Assembly (NCBI GenBank): GCA_017466805.1
Contig: JAFTTN010000071.1
Location: 1-51,656 of the forward strand
Direction: 5' to 3'
Source of the DNA: Clostridia bacterium
GTDB lineage: Bacteria; Bacillota; Clostridia; Oscillospirales; CAG-382
DNA length: 51,656 bases
Positions within the stretch are counted from its first letter, which is position 1, and every line of letters starts with the position of its first letter. A program made the translations under genes and the position numbers. Below are positions 41,335-50,089 of the stretch, piece by piece. The notes under the pieces were generated by a model. That model searched no databases and was not told where the DNA came from. It worked only from the letters and a program-made list of their open reading frames with translations.

Positions 41335-42120
41335 ATGAAGTTCAGCTACTTCCCCGGCTGTACGCTTAAAAACAAGGCAAAGTCGCTTGATATATACGCA
41401 AGACGCTCTGCCGAAAAGCTTGGCGTTACGCTGGAAGAAATAGAAAACTGGCAATGCTGCGGCGGCGTTTTTACCACCGCGAAGGACGAAGTTGCCACAA
41501 AGCTTTCTTCGGTTCGTATTCTTAAGGACGCACAGAAGAAGCAGCAGGCGTTGGTTACTGTATGCTCTGCCTGCCACAACGTTGTTAAGCAGACCAACTA
41601 TGCGATGCAGAACGACAAGGAATTTGCGGGCAAGGTTAACCGTTATATGTCCGAGGACGAATACAACGGCGAAACGCAGATTTACCACTATCTCGAGCTT
41701 TTACGCGACGTTATCGGCTACGACAAAATAAAAGAAAGCGTAGTTAACCCTATCGGCAAAAAGGTTGCGGCTTATTACGGCTGTCTGCTTTTGCGCCCCA
41801 ACGCAGTTATGCGTATGGACGACCCCGAGAATCCCACTATTATCGAGGATTTGATTAAGGCATTGGGCGGCGAAGCGGTTATTTACGGCTACCGCAACGA
41901 ATGCTGCGGCGGTTACGTTCGTATGGAAAGCCCCGAGCTTGCAGGCAAGAAGAGCCAAACTGTAATCGAAAGCGCAAAGAAGGCGGGTGCCGAGGTTATC
42001 GTTACCGCTTGTCCGCTTTGCAAATACAATCTTGAAAAATCGGGCTGCGATATTCCCGTAGTATATCTTACCGAGCTTCTTGCAGAGGCTTTGGGTGTTA
42101 AGGAGGATACGAATGAGTAA
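41335..42120 (+). CDS. hdrB: Heterodisulfide reductase subunit B-like protein
   Basis: 261 residues with two CCG domains that bind noncubane [4Fe-4S] clusters: GCTLKNK, WQCCGG, CSACHN, then GCLLLRPN, ECCGGY, CPLCKYN. In methanogens HdrB is the site that reduces heterodisulfide; in bacteria homologues reduce other disulfides or pass electrons to a partner. Here hdrBCA, mvhD, flx genes and frdBA are in one run, so its electron acceptor may be fumarate reductase. AATCGGAGG stands upstream of the ATG. The gene overlaps hdrC by 8 bases. Confidence 0.92.
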   Translation: MKFSYFPGCTLKNKAKSLDIYARRSAEKLGVTLEEIENWQCCGGVFTTAKDEVATKLSSVRILKDAQKKQQALVTVCSACHNVVKQTNYAMQNDKEFAGKVNRYMSEDEYNGETQIYHYLELLRDVIGYDKIKESVVNPIGKKVAAYYGCLLLRPNAVMRMDDPENPTIIEDLIKALGGEAVIYGYRNECCGGYVRMESPELAGKKSQTVIESAKKAGAEVIVTACPLCKYNLEKSGCDIPVVYLTELLAEALGVKEDTNE

Positions 42121-42505
42121 CAGCAAAAAGTATCTTCAGGAGGAGATAATCCGCACGAGCGGAGTAAACCCCAAAAAATGTATGCGTTGCGGCAAGTGCT
42201 CGGCAACCTGCCCTGCATACGACGAGATGGAATACCATCCTCATCAGTTCGTTTATATGGTTGAAAGCGGTAATATCGAGCCGTTGCTCGAATCCGATTC
42301 GCTTTACAGATGTCTTACCTGCTTTGCTTGCGTGGACAGATGTCCGAGAAGCGTTGAGCCCGCAAAGCTTGTTGAGGCGGTACGCCTTGCGGCAATAAGA
42401 AAGCAGGGCAACAACCGTATGACCGCGAACGACGTTCCCGAGCTTATCGACGACGAAACACCGCAGCAGTTGATAGTTTCGGCATTCAGAAAGTACACTA
42501 AGTAA
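42113..42505 (+). CDS. hdrC: Heterodisulfide reductase subunit C-like protein
   Basis: 130 residues. Two [4Fe-4S] clusters: CMRCGKCSATCP and CLTCFACVDRCP, the HdrC pattern, followed by a helical region. It links HdrA to HdrB. The ATG at 42113 overlaps the hdrB stop region; AAGGAGG is 6-7 bases upstream. A longer frame from 42080 lies within hdrB and is not used. Confidence 0.92.
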   Translation: MSNSKKYLQEEIIRTSGVNPKKCMRCGKCSATCPAYDEMEYHPHQFVYMVESGNIEPLLESDSLYRCLTCFACVDRCPRSVEPAKLVEAVRLAAIRKQGNNRMTANDVPELIDDETPQQLIVSAFRKYTK

Positions 42506-42520
42506 GGAGGAAAAGGCAAA

Positions 42521-44515
42521 ATGCAAAGAATTGGTGTATTTGTATGTTGGTGCGGCAGCAACATTGCCGGTACGGTTGACGTTGTGGCTGTTGCCGAGGC
42601 TTTGAAGAAAGAGCCCGGAGTAGTCTTTTCCGCCAACTATCAGTATATGTGCTCGCAGGCAGGTCAGGACCTTATTAAAAACGCGATAAAGGAACACAAT
42701 CTTACCGGTATCGTGGTTTGCTCCTGCTCGCCCCGTATGCACGAAGCCACCTTCCGCAAAACCGCGGCGGCGGCAGGTCTTAATCCCTATATGGTTGAGA
42801 TCGCAAACATCCGCGAGCAATGCTCGTGGGTACACAAGGAAATGCCTATCGGTACCGAAAAGGCTATTATTTTGGGTAAAGCGGCGGTTGCAAAGGTTAA
42901 CCTCAACACCCCGCTTGTTCCCGGCGAATCGCCGGTTACCAAGCGTGCGCTTGTTATCGGCGGCGGTATTGCGGGTATCCAGACCGCGCTCGATATTGCC
43001 GACGCAGGATTCGAGGTAGACATAGTTGAAAAGAAGCCGACTATCGGCGGTAAGATGGCACAGCTCGACAAGACCTTCCCCACGCTTGACTGTGCGGCTT
43101 GTATCCTTACTCCGAAAATGGTTGACGTTGCACAGAACGAAAAGATACGCATCTTCTCGTACAGCGAGGTGACCGACGTTAAGGGCTTCGTTGGTAACTT
43201 TGACGTTACTATTAAAAAGAAGGCTCGCTACGTTAAAGAAGAGCTTTGTACCGGTTGCGGTGCTTGTACCGAAAAATGTCCGATGAAGAAGGTCCCCAAC
43301 GACTTCAACTTGAATATGGACACCAAGCGCGCAATTTACATTCCCTTTGCTCAGGCAGTACCGAAGGTTGCAACCATCGACCCCGATTACTGCAATATGC
43401 TTAAAAACGGCAAATGCGGCGTTTGCTCGAAGGTTTGTGCCGCAGGTGCTATCGATTACACCCAGAAGGATGAATTTATCGAAGAAAAGTACGGTGCTAT
43501 AGTCGTTGCAACCGGCTTTAACCCCATTAGTATGGATAAGTTCGATGAATTTGCATACAATCAGTCGAAGGACGTTATTACCTCTCTCGAATTCGAGCGT
43601 TTGACCAACGCGGCAGGACCTACCGCGGGCAAGCTTTTGCGTCCCTCCGACCACAAGCATCCCGAAAAGATTGTATTCGTTCAGTGCGTAGGCTCGCGCT
43701 GTGACGCTTGCAACGAAAAGGGCAAGGAATACTGCTCGAAGATTTGCTGTATGTATACCGCAAAGCACGCGATGCTTACGAGAGATAAATACCCCGACAC
43801 CGAGGTTTACGTATTCTATATCGACGTAAGAACTCCCGGCAAGAACTTTGATGAATTCTACCGCAGAGCAGTTGAGGAATACGGCGTTCACTATATTAAG
43901 GGTATGGTCGGCAAGGTAGTACCCGAGGGCGACAAGCTTATCGTTCAGGCTTCCGACCTGCTCGACAACAAGCAATTAAAGATAGAAGCAGACCTTGTCG
44001 TTCTTGCCGCGGCTATCGAGCCCGACAAATCGGCACGTCCGCTTGCAACGCTTCTTACCGCAAGCATGGATACCAACGACTTCTTTACCGAGGCTCACCC
44101 CAAGCTTCGCCCGGTAGAAAGCCCCACCGCCGGCGTATTCCTTTCGGGTGCCTGCCAGGGTCCGAAGGATATTCCCGAAACGGTAGCACAGGCAGGCGCG
44201 GCAGCTTCGAAGGTTATCGGTCTGCTTGCCAAGGATAAGCTTACCGGCAACCCCTGCGTTGCACATTCGAACGAAATGATGTGTAACGGCTGTTCGAGCT
44301 GTGAAAGAGTTTGCCCCTACGGTGCGATTACGTACGAGGACAAGGAATTCCGTATGCCCGACAGAACAACGCTTATGCGCCGCATTGCAGTCGTTAACCC
44401 TGCGGTATGCCAGGGCTGCGGTTGCTGTACGGTTGCCTGCCCCTCGGGCGCAATGGACCTTAAGGGCTTTGCAAGCGAGCAGATTATAGCGGAGGTAGAC
44501 GCAATATGCAAGTAA
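42521..44515 (+). CDS. hdrA: Heterodisulfide reductase subunit A-like protein (FAD, bifurcation core)
   Basis: 664 residues, the length of typical HdrA. N-terminal CWCGSN/SCSPRMHEATF segment, FAD-binding IGGGIAGIQTALD (about 146-158), [4Fe-4S] motif CTGCGACTEKCP (about 243), a Cys-rich CGVCSKVC (about 308), a second flavin-binding stretch, and two C-terminal clusters CNGCSSCERVCP (about 588) and CQGCGCCTVACP (about 630). HdrA carries the flavin at which electrons are bifurcated in methanogens. No selenocysteine (no in-frame TGA) and no fused MvhD. It overlaps mvhD by 10 bases. Confidence 0.94.
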   Translation: MQRIGVFVCWCGSNIAGTVDVVAVAEALKKEPGVVFSANYQYMCSQAGQDLIKNAIKEHNLTGIVVCSCSPRMHEATFRKTAAAAGLNPYMVEIANIREQCSWVHKEMPIGTEKAIILGKAAVAKVNLNTPLVPGESPVTKRALVIGGGIAGIQTALDIADAGFEVDIVEKKPTIGGKMAQLDKTFPTLDCAACILTPKMVDVAQNEKIRIFSYSEVTDVKGFVGNFDVTIKKKARYVKEELCTGCGACTEKCPMKKVPNDFNLNMDTKRAIYIPFAQAVPKVATIDPDYCNMLKNGKCGVCSKVCAAGAIDYTQKDEFIEEKYGAIVVATGFNPISMDKFDEFAYNQSKDVITSLEFERLTNAAGPTAGKLLRPSDHKHPEKIVFVQCVGSRCDACNEKGKEYCSKICCMYTAKHAMLTRDKYPDTEVYVFYIDVRTPGKNFDEFYRRAVEEYGVHYIKGMVGKVVPEGDKLIVQASDLLDNKQLKIEADLVVLAAAIEPDKSARPLATLLTASMDTNDFFTEAHPKLRPVESPTAGVFLSGACQGPKDIPETVAQAGAAASKVIGLLAKDKLTGNPCVAHSNEMMCNGCSSCERVCPYGAITYEDKEFRMPDRTTLMRRIAVVNPAVCQGCGCCTVACPSGAMDLKGFASEQIIAEVDAICK

Positions 44516-44940
44516 AAGAATACAAGCCGCTTATCGTGGCGTTTTGCTGTAACTGGTGCTCCTATGCGGGCGCAGACCTTGCGGGCAACAACAGACTTAA
44601 CTATCCCGCAGACGTAAAGATTATTCGTGTTCCCTGCTCCTGCAGAGTTAATCCGATGTTCGTGCTTCGCGCATTCCAGCGCGGTGCAGACGGCGTAATA
44701 CTTTGCGGCTGTCACCCCGGTGACTGCCACTACACCTCGGGTAACTATTATACCCGTCGCAGAATGGCGCTTTTGTTCTCGATGCTTGATTATTTGTGCA
44801 TTGAAAGAGAAAGAACGAGAGTTGAATGGGTTTCTGCGGCTGAAGGTGCGAAGTTTGCCGCAACGATGAACGATTTCGCCGAAAAGGTTGCTGCATTAGG
44901 CGAAAACAAGAGATTGGAGGACCTCCGATGCAAAAAATAA
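44506..44940 (+). CDS. flxD: MvhD/FlxD-like [2Fe-2S] electron-transfer protein
   Basis: 144 residues. MvhD pattern: CCNWCSYAGADLAG, PCSCRVNP and CGCHPGDCHY, a [2Fe-2S]-binding protein that delivers electrons to HdrA. It lacks any hydrogenase large or small subunit nearby. In sulfate reducers and acetogens the same protein as FlxD connects NAD(P)H-reactive Flx subunits to HdrA, which fits the next three genes. Overlaps both neighbours. Confidence 0.9.
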   Translation: MQVKEYKPLIVAFCCNWCSYAGADLAGNNRLNYPADVKIIRVPCSCRVNPMFVLRAFQRGADGVILCGCHPGDCHYTSGNYYTRRRMALLFSMLDYLCIERERTRVEWVSAAEGAKFAATMNDFAEKVAALGENKRLEDLRCKK

Positions 44941-45914
44941 CCCGTGATATTTTGGTCGAAAAGGCGGTTTCCCTGCTTGAAAACGGCACTGTTTGCTGTG
45001 TATTGGGCTGGAAGAAGGGCGAATTCGATTACGACGTTACTCCCGCTTTGTTCGAAAGCAAAGAGGAAATCGAAAAGGATTTCGTTTACGACGACTTTTG
45101 CGGCGCAAACTTTTCCAAATATCTTGTTAAAAAGACTATTAAGGCAGAGGGAAAGATTTTGGTCTTCCTTAAGCCCTGCGATACCTACAGCTTCAACCAG
45201 CTCCTTACCGAGCACAGATTTGACAGAGAAAAGGTATACGCTATCGGCATCCCCTGCGAGGGTATGGCCGACATAAACAAAATCCGCGCTATTGCAGGCG
45301 ACGGTATTTCCGAAATCAAATGCGGCGAAAAAATCGTTGTTGACACCATTTACGGCGACAAGCACGAAATCGACGCGAAGGACGTTCTTCTTGAACGCTG
45401 CATTAACTGCAAGAGCAAGAAGCACGTGAATTACGACGAGCTTTTGGGCGACGAGGGCGAAGTGATTGAATCCAACCGCTTTGACGAGGTTGCAAGGCTT
45501 GAAGCGATGACACCCGACGAACGCTTTGCATTCTGGCAAAACGAGCTTTCGAGGTGCATTCGTTGCAACGCCTGCCGCGACGTTTGCCCCGCCTGCACTT
45601 GTGAAAAGTGCGTATTCGACAACCCCAAGAGCGGCGTTGAAAACAAAGCACCCGCAAACGAGTTCGAAGAAAAGATGTTCCATATTATACGTGCATTCCA
45701 CGTTGCAGGACGCTGCACCGACTGCGGCGAATGCTCACGCGTGTGCCCCCAGCACATTCCCTTGCATTTGCTCAACCGCAAATTTATTAAAGACATCGAC
45801 AGCTTTTACGGTGAATACCAGGCAGGCGCAGAGGTTGGCTCGCGCGCGCCGCTGGTTAACTACACCACAAACGATTTGGAGCCTTCCGAGGTATTTGAAG
45901 GGAGGGGCGAATAA
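44928..45914 (+). CDS. flxC: Flx-type iron-sulfur subunit (FlxC-like)
   Basis: 328 residues, cytoplasmic. The N-terminal half has LKPCDTYSFNQ and IPCEGMADINK, features of the F420-hydrogenase-beta and sulfhydrogenase-related family. Two C-terminal [4Fe-4S] motifs are CIRCNACRDVCPACTC (about 209-224) and CTDCGECSRVCP (about 262). It probably relays electrons between the NAD(P)H-reactive FlxA and FlxD/HdrA. The naming as FlxC rather than FlxB is from gene order and is not firm. Stop and the next start overlap as TAATG. Confidence 0.8.
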   Translation: MQKITRDILVEKAVSLLENGTVCCVLGWKKGEFDYDVTPALFESKEEIEKDFVYDDFCGANFSKYLVKKTIKAEGKILVFLKPCDTYSFNQLLTEHRFDREKVYAIGIPCEGMADINKIRAIAGDGISEIKCGEKIVVDTIYGDKHEIDAKDVLLERCINCKSKKHVNYDELLGDEGEVIESNRFDEVARLEAMTPDERFAFWQNELSRCIRCNACRDVCPACTCEKCVFDNPKSGVENKAPANEFEEKMFHIIRAFHVAGRCTDCGECSRVCPQHIPLHLLNRKFIKDIDSFYGEYQAGAEVGSRAPLVNYTTNDLEPSEVFEGRGE

Positions 45915-46930
45915 TGCTTAAATGCTCATACGATGCTTTGAACGGTATATTTGCCAAAATTGCCGAAAACGCAAAGCTTTATCTCCCCGCCGACAAGGAC
46001 GGCAAGACAGATTACACCAAATGGGCTGAGGGTGTTGAATGGAGCAATGCTCTTAACACCGCAAGATCGCCCAAGGATTTCTTCTTCCCCCAGGTTGAAG
46101 ACCTTATGAAATTCAAGGTCGAGGGCAAGAGCATTGCTATCGACGACATACGCGAGGAATCCGAGGATTTCGTTGTATTCGGCGTACGCGCCTGCGACGT
46201 AAGAAGCTTTGACATTCTCGACAGAGTATTCCTTATCGAGCCCTACGACAGCTATTACGCTTCGCGCAGGGAGCACGGAGTTATTATTTCCTGCGCCTGC
46301 ACCAGACCGACCGAAACCTGCTTCTGCAAGACCTTCGGCATCGATTGCACCAACCCCGGCGGCGATATTACCGTTTGGAGATGCGAGGACGCACTTTATT
46401 GGCAGGCAAACACCGAAAAGGGCGAAAAGCTTTTGGGCACGCTCGGTCTTGAAAGTGCGGACGAAAGCGCGGTTAACGCCCAGAAGGAGCAGACCGCAAG
46501 GATTATGGAAAAGCTCCCGCTTGCAAAGCTTACCACCGAAGGATTCGGCGGCGGCAAAACAATGGAACTGTTCAACAAGCCCGAATGGAAATCGCTTTCC
46601 GAAGCCTGCCTTGGCTGCGGCACCTGCACTTTCGTATGCCCGACCTGCCAATGCTACGACGTTAAGGATTTTAACACCGGCAACGAAATAATACGTTATC
46701 GCTGCTGGGACTCCTGTATGTATTCCGACTTTACCAAGATGGCGCACGGCAACAACCGTTTGAGCCAGGTAGAAAGATTCAGACAGAGATTTATGCACAA
46801 GCTGGTTTATTACCCCGAAAACAACGAAGGAATATTCGGCTGTGTAGGCTGCGGCAGATGCCTTGCAAAATGCCCGATATCTATGAATATCGTTAAAGTT
46901 ATGAAAACTATCGGAGGTAGCGCAGAATGA
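45914..46930 (+). CDS. flxB: Flx-type iron-sulfur subunit (FlxB-like, sulfhydrogenase beta family)
   Basis: 338 residues. Resembles anaerobic sulfite reductase subunit A and sulfhydrogenase beta subunits: VFGVRACDVRSFDILD, a Cys-rich segment (CACTRPTETCFCK), then two C-terminal [4Fe-4S] clusters CLGCGTCTFVCPTCQC (about 232) and CVGCGRCLAKCP (about 310). It pairs with the FAD/NAD-binding protein that follows with ATGA overlap, as the homologous beta and gamma subunits do in other operons. Confidence 0.85.
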   Translation: MLKCSYDALNGIFAKIAENAKLYLPADKDGKTDYTKWAEGVEWSNALNTARSPKDFFFPQVEDLMKFKVEGKSIAIDDIREESEDFVVFGVRACDVRSFDILDRVFLIEPYDSYYASRREHGVIISCACTRPTETCFCKTFGIDCTNPGGDITVWRCEDALYWQANTEKGEKLLGTLGLESADESAVNAQKEQTARIMEKLPLAKLTTEGFGGGKTMELFNKPEWKSLSEACLGCGTCTFVCPTCQCYDVKDFNTGNEIIRYRCWDSCMYSDFTKMAHGNNRLSQVERFRQRFMHKLVYYPENNEGIFGCVGCGRCLAKCPISMNIVKVMKTIGGSAE

Positions 46931-47760
46931 ACACACGCAGAGAACCCTTGATACCCGTAGTCGGCGTTATAACCGACGTTCGTTTGGACACCCCCGATAT
47001 TAAGACCTTCCGTGTCGTCACCCCCGACGGCAAGAAGGCGTTTGACCACAGACCCGGTCAGTGCGCTATGCTTTCGATTCCCGGTGTGGGCGAGGCGATG
47101 TTTTCTATCACCTCCTCCCCCACCAACACCGAATATATGGAATTTTCGATAAAGAAGTGCGGCTGTGTTACCGAATGGTTACATCAGGCAGAGGTTGGTC
47201 AGAACATCACCATCCGCGGTCCTTACGGCAACCCCTTCCCCGTTGACACCGAGTTTGCGGGCAAGAATTTGCTGTTTATCGCAGGCGGTGTTGCGCTTGC
47301 CCCCTTGCGCTCGGTTATCAACTACGTTCGTCATTACAAGGACAGATACGGAAAGATTGATATAGTTTACGGCGCAAGAAGCAAGGAAGACCTGCTTCAG
47401 TACCGCGAAATTATCGACGAATGGTGCAAGGACGAGGGAGTTACCGTTTATCTCACAATCGACCGCGAGCAAGCCGATTGGGACGGACACGTCGGCTTCG
47501 TACCCAACTACGTTAAGGAGCTCGGCTTTGATACCGACAAAACCGTTATTCTTTGCGGACCTCCTATTATGATTAAGTTCACGCTTGCAGGCCTTACCGA
47601 GCTCGGATTTAAAAAGGAGCAGGTTTACACCACTCTTGAATTAAAAATGAAGTGTGCGATAGGCAAATGCGGCAGATGTAACGTAGGCTCGAAGTACGTT
47701 TGCAAGGACGGCCCCGTTTTCCGTCTTGACGAGCTCGACGAGCTTCCCAACGAATATTAA
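46927..47760 (+). CDS. flxA: FlxA-like FAD/NAD(P)-binding oxidoreductase subunit
   Basis: 277 residues, ferredoxin-reductase fold as in sulfhydrogenase gamma and sulfite reductase subunit B. FAD-binding FSITSSPTN (about 57-65), pyridine-nucleotide motif IAGGVALAPLRSV (about 117), CGPPIM near the C-terminus, and a C-terminal [2Fe-2S] site CAIGKCGRCNVG (about 243). It is the likely entry point for NADH electrons into the Flx-Hdr complex. Cofactor choice (NADH or NADPH) cannot be read with certainty. Followed 17 bases later by frdB. Confidence 0.9.
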   Translation: MNTRREPLIPVVGVITDVRLDTPDIKTFRVVTPDGKKAFDHRPGQCAMLSIPGVGEAMFSITSSPTNTEYMEFSIKKCGCVTEWLHQAEVGQNITIRGPYGNPFPVDTEFAGKNLLFIAGGVALAPLRSVINYVRHYKDRYGKIDIVYGARSKEDLLQYREIIDEWCKDEGVTVYLTIDREQADWDGHVGFVPNYVKELGFDTDKTVILCGPPIMIKFTLAGLTELGFKKEQVYTTLELKMKCAIGKCGRCNVGSKYVCKDGPVFRLDELDELPNEY

Positions 47761-47777
47761 TAAAGGAGATTCCGAAA

Positions 47778-48452
47778 ATGGCAAATATGGTCAACATTTT
47801 TCTGTTCGGCAAAAAGTACGAGGTTCCGGACAATTTAACTATAATGAACGCTATGGAATACGCGGGCTACCAGCTTGTTCGCGGCTGCGGCTGCAGAAAC
47901 GGCTTTTGCGGTGCTTGCGCTACCATTTACCGCATTAAAGGCGACAAGGAATTGAAGGCGTGCCTTGCCTGCCAGACCAAAGTAGAGGACAATATGTATA
48001 TTGCCACTCTTCCCTTCTTCCCGCTTGTTAAGCAGGTTTACGATATTAACAAGGTTCCGGTTACCGAAACGGTTATGATGCAGCTTTACCCCGAAATTTA
48101 CGCCTGCATCGGCTGCAACGCCTGCACCAAGGCCTGCACCCAGGAGCTTAACGTTATGCAGTACATCGCTTATGCACAGCGCGGCGATTTCGAAAAGTGC
48201 GCAGAGGAATCCTTCGACTGCGTTATGTGCGGCGTTTGCTCGTCGCGCTGCCCCGCAGGTATTTCGCATCCTCAGGTTGCAATGCTTGCACGCCGTATAA
48301 ACGGCAAATATCTCGCGCCCGGCTGTGAACACCTTAACGACCGCGTTCGCGAAATTAAGGACGGCACTTTCAACGAGCTTATCGAGGCTTTGATGCAGAA
48401 GCCTATCGACGAGATGAAAGAGCTTTACAACAACCGCGAGATTGAGAAATAA
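47778..48452 (+). CDS. frdB: Fumarate reductase iron-sulfur subunit-like protein
   Basis: 224 residues. N-terminal [2Fe-2S] ferredoxin domain (GCGCRNGFCGACATIY then CLACQ, residues about 36-65) and C-terminal [4Fe-4S] motifs CIGCNACTKAC (about 110) and CVMCGVCSSRC (about 148), as in SdhB/FrdB/TfrB. It lacks the HdrB-like CCG domain that methanogen TfrB carries at its C-terminus; a separate hdrB is present upstream instead. It would take electrons from the Hdr/Flx proteins or a ferredoxin and pass them to FrdA. AAAGGAG before the ATG. 14 bases to frdA. Confidence 0.88.
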   Translation: MANMVNIFLFGKKYEVPDNLTIMNAMEYAGYQLVRGCGCRNGFCGACATIYRIKGDKELKACLACQTKVEDNMYIATLPFFPLVKQVYDINKVPVTETVMMQLYPEIYACIGCNACTKACTQELNVMQYIAYAQRGDFEKCAEESFDCVMCGVCSSRCPAGISHPQVAMLARRINGKYLAPGCEHLNDRVREIKDGTFNELIEALMQKPIDEMKELYNNREIEK

Positions 48453-48466
48453 GGAGGAGAAAAGAA

Positions 48467-50071
48467 ATGTATTCCGAAAAGTTTCAAAAATCCTTGGCGG
48501 CAGTTGAAGCGGCAAGAGAAAAGAACATTGCGCTCGAGCCCGCAAGAATGACCGCACAGCAGAAAACAGATCTTCTTGCAGAATATCATCCCGACTACAA
48601 GCAGGATGAATTCGAGCTTTTAAAAATCGGTCCCAACAAGGGCGACAAGGTTCCGAAGGAGCTTGCGGCTACGCTTCAGGCACACAGCCGTATAAACGGT
48701 GCCAATATCGACCTTGAAAACCCCGATTACGACGTTGACGTTTTGGTTATCGGCGGCGGCGGTGCAGGCTCTTCGGCCGCTATCGAAGTACACGAGGCCG
48801 GCGCAAACGTTATGATAGTTACAAAGCTTCGTATCGGCGATGCCAACACTATGATGGCAGAGGGCGGTATTCAGGCGGCAGACAAGCCCAACGACTCCCC
48901 CGCTATTCACTTTGTAGACGCATTCGGCGGCGGTCACTTTGCAGCAAAGCGCGAGCTTTTGCAAAAGCTTGTTTGCGATGCTCCCGAGGCGATCCAATGG
49001 CTTTCCGAGCTCGGCGTTGAGTTCGACAAGACCGAGGACGGCACTATGGTTACCACCCACGGCGGCGGTACCTCGAGAAAGCGTATGCACGCGGCAAAGG
49101 ACTACTCCGGCGCAGAAATTATGAGAACCCTGCGCGATGAGGTTCTTAACAGAAACATTCCCGTTGTTGATTTCACCAGCGCAATCGAGCTTATTCTTGA
49201 TGAAAACGGCAACGCGGCAGGCGCAGTGCTTTTGAATATGGAAACCAAGGAGCTTTTGGTTGCGAAGGCAAAGACTGTTATTATCGCGACCGGCGGTGCG
49301 GGCAGAATGCACTACCAGGGCTTCCCCACCTCCAACCACTACGGCGCTACCGCAGACGGATTGGTGCTTGGCTACCGCGCAGGTGCAAAGCTTCTTTATG
49401 CCGAAACGCTTCAGTACCACCCGACCGGCGCGGCTTACCCCGAGCAGATTTTCGGTGCGCTCGTTACCGAAAAGGTTCGCTCGCTCGGCGCAAAGCTTGT
49501 TAACGTAAACGGCGAGGTATTTATGCACCCGCTCGAAACGCGTGACGTTTCCGCGGCATCGATTATACGCGAATGCTCGACAAGAAACAACGGTGTTGAA
49601 ACCGACCAAGGTCTTGCAGTATGGCTCGACACTCCGATGATCGAGGCTATCGGCGGCGAAGGCACTATCGAAAAGAGAATCCCCGCGATGATGAGAATGT
49701 TCGGCAAGTACGGCATCGACATCCGCAAGGAGCCGATTCTCGTTTACCCCACACTTCACTACCAGAACGGCGGTCTTGATATTACCCCCGACGGTATGAC
49801 CACCAACGTAAAGAATCTTTTCGTTGCGGGCGAAGCTGTCGGCGGAATACATGGCAAGAACAGACTTATGGGTAACTCTTTGCTTGATATTATCGTATTC
49901 GGCAGAATCGCAGGTAAATCGGCAGGCGCGGCTTGCAAGGATATTACCGTTGGCAAGCTTAGCCTTGACCACGTAGCGAAATTCGAAAAGGAAATTGCAG
50001 ATGCAGGCATCGTAACCGATACCGTTTCGCCGAAGCTGCTTCCCGATTACACCAGAAAGGTTAACGGTTAA
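48467..50071 (+). CDS. frdA: Fumarate reductase flavoprotein subunit-like protein
   Basis: 534 residues, FAD-dependent, SdhA/FrdA family. An N-terminal extension of about 85 residues (KNIALEPARMTAQQKTDLL) precedes the FAD motif IGGGGAGSSAAIE (about 95). Active-site regions: HGGGTSRKRMHA, LQYHPTG (about 314), HYQNGGL (about 430) and HGKNRLMGNSLLD (about 460-472). No membrane anchor gene (frdC/D) is present and neither subunit has a signal or membrane segment, so the enzyme is soluble. The substrate is inferred as fumarate from mdh and fumC upstream; a related dicarboxylate or enoate is possible. Confidence 0.85.
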   Translation: MYSEKFQKSLAAVEAAREKNIALEPARMTAQQKTDLLAEYHPDYKQDEFELLKIGPNKGDKVPKELAATLQAHSRINGANIDLENPDYDVDVLVIGGGGAGSSAAIEVHEAGANVMIVTKLRIGDANTMMAEGGIQAADKPNDSPAIHFVDAFGGGHFAAKRELLQKLVCDAPEAIQWLSELGVEFDKTEDGTMVTTHGGGTSRKRMHAAKDYSGAEIMRTLRDEVLNRNIPVVDFTSAIELILDENGNAAGAVLLNMETKELLVAKAKTVIIATGGAGRMHYQGFPTSNHYGATADGLVLGYRAGAKLLYAETLQYHPTGAAYPEQIFGALVTEKVRSLGAKLVNVNGEVFMHPLETRDVSAASIIRECSTRNNGVETDQGLAVWLDTPMIEAIGGEGTIEKRIPAMMRMFGKYGIDIRKEPILVYPTLHYQNGGLDITPDGMTTNVKNLFVAGEAVGGIHGKNRLMGNSLLDIIVFGRIAGKSAGAACKDITVGKLSLDHVAKFEKEIADAGIVTDTVSPKLLPDYTRKVNG

Positions 50072-50089
50072 TTCGGAGGTATATTCACA